From positions 1 to 12,567 of the forward strand of contig NZ_JAWWCF010000076.1 in assembly GCF_033720595.1 (NCBI RefSeq): a stretch of DNA of 12,567 nt, given 5' to 3'. The translations under genes were made by a program, and so were the position numbers. Shown here piece after piece: positions 7,467 through 12,567 of this stretch (position 1 is the first letter of the stretch; every line of letters starts with the position of its first letter). The stretch comes from Lishizhenia sp033720595. Its GTDB lineage: Bacteria; Bacteroidota; Bacteroidia; Flavobacteriales_D; Crocinitomicaceae. The notes beneath the pieces were generated by a model that was not told the DNA's origin, did no database searches, and worked only from the letters and a program-made list of their open reading frames with translations.

Positions 7467-8738
7467 ATGAAAGAACAGTACCTACACTACCTGTGGGAGT
7501 CTAAACGACTTCCGCTACAAAAGCTGACCCTTGTTGATGGTGGACCCCTGATAATATTAGATTTCGGAAAATTAAATCACGATACAGGTCCCGATATTTT
7601 CAATGCAAAATTGTATTTGGAAGAATTGACGTGGTCTGGCAATGTTGAAATGCATGTGAATTCCTCAGATTGGTATAAGCACGGACATCAAAATGACCCT
7701 AGTTACGATAATGTAGTCCTCCATGTCGTTTACAATTACGACGAAGCGGTATTTGTAAAAGGTAGAGAACTTCCAACACTAGAATTGAAAGATGTTTTAG
7801 ATCTAGAGCATTACAAAAATTACCAGCACGTATTTAAAAAGGATGAAAATTTGCCCTGCCAAAAAGAATTAGAGAATAACAAGCTCTTGGTGTTTCAACA
7901 AGTAAGTGTAGCTTTTGCACATCGGTTTAATCGAAAAATAGAGGAGTTAAAAAGTGTGTTTAAGCTCGCTAAGAACGATTATAAACAAGTTTTGCATTAT
8001 TTGTTATTTCAAAGTTTTGGAGGAAGGGTAAATAAATTACCTTTTCAACAGTTGGCACAGTTGCTACCCTATCAACTTCTTTTAAGAGAAGCATGGGATA
8101 TACAAAGGCTGGAAGCAGTAATGCTCGGAGCAGCTGGGTTACTTCAAGAAGCGAATAATCATCCATACACAGATGAGTTGAAAAAGCATTGGCATTTTTT
8201 ACAAAAGAAGTACGGGATTGCTATGATGGATGCTAGTGCTTGGCGTTTTAGTGGGGTTAGGCCAAGTAGTTTTCCTAATTTAAAAATTATTCAACTCGCG
8301 CATTTTATTGTGCAATGGAAGTATGAAGTAGTCCCTTTTCAAGCCAATAATTTAGAGGTGTTACGTCGAAAGTTTAACGATAACATTTCTGCTTTTTGGG
8401 AATATCACTATTCCTTTAAATCTACCACCCTTAAAAAACACGAAACTCAACTTAGTGAAAAAGCTCAGAATATAATTTTTATCAATGCTTTTGCCTTGTT
8501 CTTTTGGTTTCGGGGTAAACAAAAAGGCAATGATGGTGACCTGCAGCTTGCTATGGATATCCTTTTAAGTTTGCCCCCTGAAGAAAATACTATCCTCGAT
8601 AAATGGCAGAAAAGAGGGGTAGACATGGAGAATGCCTTTGATACACAAGCGCTTTTAGAACAAAATCAGTTTTTTTGTTCGGATAGGAAGTGTCTTCACT
8701 GTAAAATTGGTAATTTTATCCTATCAAATAAAGCATGA
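7467..8738 (+). CDS. DUF2851 family protein
   Basis: A 423-residue protein of a family found mainly in Bacteroidota, of unknown function. The conserved N-terminal block is clear: HYLWESKRLP (7-16), DTGPDIFNAK (39-48), WSGNVEMHVNSSDWYKHGHQND (56-77) and YDNVVLHVVY (80-89). The middle is helical and Leu-rich. The C-terminus has Cys404, Cys409 and Cys412 in FFCSDRKCLHCKIGNFIL (C-x4-C-x2-C), and LPCQKE adds Cys131. No signal peptide or membrane segment is evident, so it is probably cytosolic. The ATG at 7467 is chosen because it begins exactly at the family's usual MKExxLHYLW start. A TTG at 7407 in frame would put the start codon inside the terminator T-run. It is the first gene of a four-gene operon, and its TGA overlaps the next ATG (ATGA). 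The conserved acidic, His and Cys residues suggest a metal-binding enzyme, but that is inference. Confidence 0.88.
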   Translation: MKEQYLHYLWESKRLPLQKLTLVDGGPLIILDFGKLNHDTGPDIFNAKLYLEELTWSGNVEMHVNSSDWYKHGHQNDPSYDNVVLHVVYNYDEAVFVKGRELPTLELKDVLDLEHYKNYQHVFKKDENLPCQKELENNKLLVFQQVSVAFAHRFNRKIEELKSVFKLAKNDYKQVLHYLLFQSFGGRVNKLPFQQLAQLLPYQLLLREAWDIQRLEAVMLGAAGLLQEANNHPYTDELKKHWHFLQKKYGIAMMDASAWRFSGVRPSSFPNLKIIQLAHFIVQWKYEVVPFQANNLEVLRRKFNDNISAFWEYHYSFKSTTLKKHETQLSEKAQNIIFINAFALFFWFRGKQKGNDGDLQLAMDILLSLPPEENTILDKWQKRGVDMENAFDTQALLEQNQFFCSDRKCLHCKIGNFILSNKA

Positions 8739-8968
8739 GAACAATACAGAAAATAGTTTTGTTTTTTGAAATACGCTCTTTCGGCGTATGTGCCTGGTGG
8801 GCCAAAAAACTTAGGTTAAGAACCGAACACGTTAGAAGATTTTTTATCTATATTTCTTTTATTGGTTTGGGCTCTCCATTATTGTTGTATCTTGTTATGG
8901 GTTGGCTCTTAGAACACAAGCATACCTTGCGACTAAGCTCTAAACCGAGATCAATTTGGGAACTGTAA
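8735..8968 (+). CDS. Small PspC-domain membrane protein
   Basis: A 77-residue protein nearly all made of a PspC domain. FGVCAWWAKKLRLRTEHVRRFF (16-37) matches the GVCxGxAxxxxxxxxxVRxxF opening of the family. One hydrophobic segment at about 36-59 (FIYISFIGLGSPLLLYLVMGWLL) matches its membrane helix, and the tail is short and basic. In proteobacteria PspC takes part in the phage-shock response with PspA and PspB. Stand-alone PspC proteins in Bacteroidota are mostly uncharacterised, and no PspA gene is visible here. It starts in an ATGA overlap with the DUF2851 gene, and its TAA directly abuts the ATG of the channel gene. Coupling to a potassium channel suggests envelope or membrane-potential homeostasis, which is inference. 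Family call fairly firm, role unknown. Confidence 0.82.
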   Translation: MRTIQKIVLFFEIRSFGVCAWWAKKLRLRTEHVRRFFIYISFIGLGSPLLLYLVMGWLLEHKHTLRLSSKPRSIWEL

Positions 8969-9994
8969 ATGTTTAAAGCGTACCGTAAGTTATATTATCG
9001 ACTATTCTATAGTATTACACTTATAATAGGGTGTATACTCATTGGTATTTTGGGTTTTGTGGGCTTAGAAGGGTATGATACCCTTGATGCCTTTTACATG
9101 ACGATGATTACCATTTCAACCGTAGGTTTTGGAGAAGTTCAATCCTTATCTCCTAACGGTAAAATATTTACATCTTTTCTAATTGTTATGAGCTTGGGTA
9201 CTTTCGCCTATGCAATAACCTCCTTATCTTCTTACTTATTTGGGGGAGAATTTAGAAAATTAAGAAAAACCATCATGGAAAAACGTAAAATTGATGCCCT
9301 GAAAAATCACGTGGTTATATGTGGTTTTGGTCGTGTAGGTAGACAAGTAGCAGAAGATTTTGCACGAACAAAGCAAAGTTTCGTGGTTGTAGAATTAGAC
9401 CCTGCTCGCGTTGAGAAATATGAGAGTGATGAAAATTATAATTTCGTCGTAGGTGATGCCACTGTAGATGAAAATTTGGTGAATGCGAATTTAGAGAATG
9501 CAAAAGCCATCATTACTTGTATGCCCTCTGATGCCAACAACGTATATGTGGTGTTGGCGGCCCGTGAAATGAGTAAGAAAGTTCAGATTATTGCGCGTGC
9601 ATCAAAAAATGAAACCTATAACAAATTAAAAATCGCTGGTGCCAATTCTGTGATCATGCCCGATTCAGTGGGAGGATCACATATGGCTTCTTTGGTGGTG
9701 AGGCCTGATGTCATGGAGTTCATCGATGAAATAATAATTTCTTCTGATTACACACCTAATATCGTGGCCTTGAACTATGATAGCTTACCCTTGAAATTTA
9801 AAGATCAAAAATTAGAGGTATTTATAAACGCTCAAATTTCTGGTTGTTCTGTAGTTGGGATAAAAGAAGACGATGGAGATTATCAAATTAATCCTTCTGG
9901 AGATACATTGATAACAAAAGGGAGCAAGATTTTGTTGTTAGGAGATAAGCAGCAAATAGATAATTTGAGGAAATACTTTGAAGTAGATGCGTAA
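8969..9994 (+). CDS. Two-TM potassium channel with RCK (TrkA-N/TrkA-C) domain
   Basis: A 341-residue MthK-like ion channel subunit of the inner membrane. Helix 1 is about 11-33, followed by a pore helix and the selectivity filter TVGFGE at 51-56, and helix 2 at about 67-92. A basic linker (FRKLRKTIMEKRK) leads to the cytosolic RCK domain from about 113. This has a Rossmann fold with GFGRVG at 119-124 and the acidic VVVELD strand end (Glu142, Asp144), which in this family binds nucleotide or other ligands. A TrkA-C-like module is at about 258-338, ending SKILLLGDKQQIDNLRKYF. Four such subunits normally form the pore and gating ring. The filter has Phe and Glu where TVGYGD is canonical; such variants are still potassium-selective in known channels with GFG, but selectivity here is inferred. 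The gene abuts the PspC gene and overlaps the next gene by eight bases. Confidence 0.93.
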   Translation: MFKAYRKLYYRLFYSITLIIGCILIGILGFVGLEGYDTLDAFYMTMITISTVGFGEVQSLSPNGKIFTSFLIVMSLGTFAYAITSLSSYLFGGEFRKLRKTIMEKRKIDALKNHVVICGFGRVGRQVAEDFARTKQSFVVVELDPARVEKYESDENYNFVVGDATVDENLVNANLENAKAIITCMPSDANNVYVVLAAREMSKKVQIIARASKNETYNKLKIAGANSVIMPDSVGGSHMASLVVRPDVMEFIDEIIISSDYTPNIVALNYDSLPLKFKDQKLEVFINAQISGCSVVGIKEDDGDYQINPSGDTLITKGSKILLLGDKQQIDNLRKYFEVDA

Positions 9995-10871
9995 AATATT
10001 AGTTACAGGAGCCAATGGTTTATTAGGCCAGAAAATCATCAACCAATTAGAAAAAAACGGACAAGAATATATTGCAACAGGAAGGGGAGAGAATAGAAAC
10101 CCTAACTGTCCGGCTGACAAATACGTCAGTTTAGATATTACTATTCCTTCAGAAGTTGAAGCTTGTTTTCAAAAATTAAAACCTACACATATTATAAATA
10201 CTGCGGCCATGACCAATGTGGATGCATGTGAAGATGATGTTGAGGGTTGTGAATTGTTGAATGTGAAAGCAGTTGAGATTCTATGGAAAGAAGCGAAGCG
10301 AATCAATGCCCATCTTCAGTTGCTCTCAACTGATTTTGTTTTTGATGGAAAACAAGGAGATTACAAAGAAACCGATGAACCGAATCCTTTAAGTGTTTAT
10401 GGAAAATCTAAATTAGATGCTGAGCATATACTAACCAATGACGAAAATACCAATTGGTCCATCGTGAGAACGATAATTATTTTAGGTAAAACTCCTGGTA
10501 TGAGTAGGTCTAATATCCTATTATGGGCAAAAGGTGCATTGGAAAAAGGAGATGCTCTTACTATTGTAGACGACCAATTTAGAGCCCCAACATGGGCCGA
10601 TGATTTAGCTTGGGCCTGTATTCGTATTGTGGAATTGGGTAAAAGAGGAATTTATCATATTTGTGGACCAGAAACGCTGAGTATTCTGGAAATTGTAAAT
10701 AGAGTAGGAAAGTATTATGGATTGAATACAGATTTAATTCAACCTATAAAATCGGAGAGTTTGAATCAAAAAGCGAAGCGTCCACCTAAAACGGGATTTG
10801 ATTTATCCAAGGCGAAAAATGATCTCGGTTATGCTCCTAAAACCTTGGAGGAGATACTCGAACGTTTATAA
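9987..10871 (+). CDS. RmlD-type SDR family sugar nucleotide reductase
   Basis: A 294-residue extended short-chain dehydrogenase of the RmlD substrate-binding family (dTDP-4-dehydrorhamnose reductase-like). The NAD(P)-binding motif GANGLLG is at 8-14, NTAAMTNVDACE at 71-82, STDFVFDG at 114-121 and the catalytic pair Tyr138/Lys142 in VYGKSK. DQFRAPTWADDLA (196-208) is the family's substrate-loop signature. Length is typical (about 290-300). RmlD reduces dTDP-4-keto-rhamnose to dTDP-rhamnose, but relatives of this fold include other nucleotide-sugar reductases and the MAT regulatory subunit. No rmlA, rmlB or rmlC gene lies nearby, so I do not assign the symbol. The ATG lies inside the last codons of the channel gene (8-base overlap), so it is co-translated, although a metabolic link to the channel is not obvious. 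There is no terminator after the gene. Confidence 0.9.
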   Translation: MRKILVTGANGLLGQKIINQLEKNGQEYIATGRGENRNPNCPADKYVSLDITIPSEVEACFQKLKPTHIINTAAMTNVDACEDDVEGCELLNVKAVEILWKEAKRINAHLQLLSTDFVFDGKQGDYKETDEPNPLSVYGKSKLDAEHILTNDENTNWSIVRTIIILGKTPGMSRSNILLWAKGALEKGDALTIVDDQFRAPTWADDLAWACIRIVELGKRGIYHICGPETLSILEIVNRVGKYYGLNTDLIQPIKSESLNQKAKRPPKTGFDLSKAKNDLGYAPKTLEEILERL

Positions 10872-10896
10872 TTCTTTCGAAAGCAATAAATATTTC

Positions 10897-10904
10897 TATT
10901 TTTG
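10897..10904 (+). promoter_or_regulatory. -7 box of the AGCS symporter promoter
   Basis: TATTTTTG is a perfect match to TANNTTTG, 21 bases before the ATG at 10926. A TTTC at 10875-10878, 18 bases upstream, is a near match to the -33 TTTG and lies inside a perfect ten-base palindrome (10874-10883). It lets the symporter be transcribed independently of the upstream operon. Confidence 0.6.
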
Positions 10905-10925
10905 AAGAAATCAAGCAAAAACTTT

Positions 10926-12567
10926 ATGAAAAAAATACTTACGTTTTTATTTATTACGACGGCATTTCTAACATTTTCACAAGAGACATTACAAGTAGAT
11001 TTAAAAGTTCAAGATTTTGAGGATAAGATAGACGATGTTACCGCGGAGGTAATCGTGAAAGGTGGGGTGAAACCTTACCGTTATATCTGGTCTGAAGAAG
11101 GAGTTAACATTTACACCAGGGTGGCAACAGGTTTGTCAGAAGGTGATACTATAAAGGTTACCGTTGTAGATGCAGCCAATAATTCAGTTACAAGGAAAGG
11201 TATAGTAGACGCGGAAAGTATTCCAGAGCATTTTAATAATGCCATGAAGCCTGCGGTAGCTTTTATGCAAAGCATACTGTTTCACGAAATTTTTGCGGAT
11301 ACTGTTAAGGTGCCAAATAATGTACTGAAAGCACCCTTCGCCCTTGATGAATCAAAGAAAGATTACTTTGTAAAAGAGTGGTTAGTAGAGGATGGAGCGA
11401 AAGTAAAACATCAACAAGCTATTGCCATCTTACAGGATGGAGAAAATGAATTTCCTTTTTTCGCAGTTGGATCTGGAGTTTTAGAAATAAAAGCAAAGGC
11501 AGGTGAGCAAGTTCACTTCATCAATAAAAGAGGGAATAGATCAGATAAAGTTATTGGGGTAATAGACTATCCTGAAAGACAACCCTTCTACAGTAAAAAC
11601 TTAAGCACTAAGACACAAGGATTCCCATTAATTGTATTGTGGTTAGTACTCGGAGCTTTGTTCTTTACAATTAGAATGAAGTTTATCAACTTTAGAGGTC
11701 CGAAACACGCCATTGAATTAGTACAGGGTAAATATGATGATCCAAATGGTCATCACGGTGAGGTGTCTCACTTCCAAGCATTGGTTACTGCTTTATCTGC
11801 AACTGTAGGTTTAGGAAATATTGCAGGGGTTGCTATCGCTATCTCTATGGGTGGACCAGGTGCAACTTTCTGGATGATCTTAGCTGGTTTATTAGGTATG
11901 GCCTCTAAGTTTGTAGAATGTACTTTAGGTGTGAAATACAGACACCAAAAAGAAGACGGTGAAGTATTTGGTGGACCAATGTACTACTTGTCAAAAGGTT
12001 TGGCTAAAAAAGGACCATTCTTTGCTCAGTTAGGTAAAGTGTTGGCATTGATTTTTGCTATCTTATGTGTAGGTGGTTCTTTAGGTGGAGGAAATATGTT
12101 CCAAGCCAATCAAGCCTTTAACCAATTATCTCAGCTTCCAGGTTTGGAAGGATTCTCATCTTATGGTTTCTACTTCGGTATAGTAATGGCTATTTTGGTT
12201 GGAGTTGTAATCGTAGGTGGTATTAAGAGTATTGCCAAGGTTACAGATAAAATTGTACCTACTATGGTAGGGATATATGTTGTTAGTGCTTTGGTGATTA
12301 TTGGATTTAACTACGATAATTTAGGATTTGGTTTTAAAACTATTTTCAATGGAGCATTTAGTCCAGACGCCATATATGGTGGATTTATTGGAGTATTGAT
12401 TTTAGGTTTCCAAAGAGCAGCATTCTCGAATGAAGCAGGTGTTGGATCTTCTGCAATTGCTCACTCTGCGGCCATTACAGATGAACCTATCTCAGAAGGT
12501 ATTGTTGCCTTGTTAGAGCCGTTTATTGATACCGTGGTTGTTTGTACCATGACTGCTTTGGTAATCA
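10926..12567 (+). CDS. AGCS sodium/alanine symporter with periplasmic N-terminal extension (3' partial)
   Basis: The frame is open from ATG 10926 to the window edge, giving 547 residues without the C-terminus. From about residue 233 it is a classical alanine/glycine:cation symporter: first membrane helix 233-250, GEVSHFQALVTALSATVGLG (278-297), GNIAGVAIAISMGGPGA (297-313), FGGPMYYLSKGL (348-359) and FSNEAGVGSSAIAHSAA (500-516). It should import alanine or glycine with sodium across the inner membrane. The N-terminus is unusual. A signal peptide (1-19, ending LTFSQ) is followed by an SprB/PKD-like module (about 21-93, with GGVKPYRYIW at 46-55). A lipoyl/biotinyl-like hammerhead (about 133-200, with VEDGAKVKHQQAIAILQDGE and later GSGVLEIKAKAGEQV) comes next. 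The usual modified lysine is absent from the hairpin position. The extension should sit in the periplasm, consistent with the known outside N-terminus of AGCS carriers. The gene lies 54 bases after the SDR gene with its own -7 box. Confidence 0.92.
   Translation, partial: MKKILTFLFITTAFLTFSQETLQVDLKVQDFEDKIDDVTAEVIVKGGVKPYRYIWSEEGVNIYTRVATGLSEGDTIKVTVVDAANNSVTRKGIVDAESIPEHFNNAMKPAVAFMQSILFHEIFADTVKVPNNVLKAPFALDESKKDYFVKEWLVEDGAKVKHQQAIAILQDGENEFPFFAVGSGVLEIKAKAGEQVHFINKRGNRSDKVIGVIDYPERQPFYSKNLSTKTQGFPLIVLWLVLGALFFTIRMKFINFRGPKHAIELVQGKYDDPNGHHGEVSHFQALVTALSATVGLGNIAGVAIAISMGGPGATFWMILAGLLGMASKFVECTLGVKYRHQKEDGEVFGGPMYYLSKGLAKKGPFFAQLGKVLALIFAILCVGGSLGGGNMFQANQAFNQLSQLPGLEGFSSYGFYFGIVMAILVGVVIVGGIKSIAKVTDKIVPTMVGIYVVSALVIIGFNYDNLGFGFKTIFNGAFSPDAIYGGFIGVLILGFQRAAFSNEAGVGSSAIAHSAAITDEPISEGIVALLEPFIDTVVVCTMTALVI

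Noticed and set aside
1..12567. Search for tRNA, CRISPR array, insertion sequence, phage or defence genes
   Set aside because: No repeat array, cloverleaf, transposase motif or terminal inverted repeat was seen; all genes are accounted for by chromosomal families.

Overview
The window looks like a chromosomal segment from a marine-type member of Bacteroidota, most likely order Flavobacteriales (Crocinitomicaceae or Cryomorphaceae-like). The evidence is AT-rich DNA, a C-terminal type IX secretion sorting domain, an OmpA protein with the TPR/propeller/OmpA architecture typical of the phylum, a DUF2851 protein, a lineage-type PurM beside prfA and pyrF, and two perfect Bacteroidetes -7 promoter boxes (TANNTTTG). 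The family placement is inference. All ten genes lie on the + strand. I see no tRNA, rRNA, CRISPR, insertion sequence or phage gene, and no gene-free stretch longer than about 130 bases.

Layout. Bases 1-903 hold the 3' part of a secreted T9SS cargo protein. A large-subunit rRNA pseudouridine synthase of the RluD type (900-1937) overlaps it by 4 bases and starts with GTG. After a 128-base gap comes a 701-residue periplasmic/outer-membrane OmpA-family protein with PorE-like architecture (2066-4171), closed by a strong intrinsic terminator. A promoter with a perfect -7 box then drives a tight three-gene operon of purM-like AIR synthase, prfA (release factor 1) and pyrF (4287-7359), which ends at a second strong terminator (7376-7408).

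Next is a second compact operon (7467-10871): a DUF2851 protein, a small PspC-domain membrane protein, a two-TM potassium channel with an RCK domain, and an RmlD-type SDR reductase. These genes overlap by 4 bases, abut, and overlap by 8 bases. Finally, with its own -7 box, an alanine/sodium symporter (AGCS) gene starts at 10926 and runs off the right edge.

Most of the window is ordinary housekeeping DNA. Two items stand out. The AGCS symporter carries about 230 extra N-terminal residues: a signal peptide, an SprB/PKD-like module and a lipoyl/biotinyl-like hammerhead with no modifiable lysine. The DUF2851 protein shows an acidic/His pattern plus four Cys that might mark an uncharacterised metal-dependent enzyme. 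I found no obviously new defence or mobile system.
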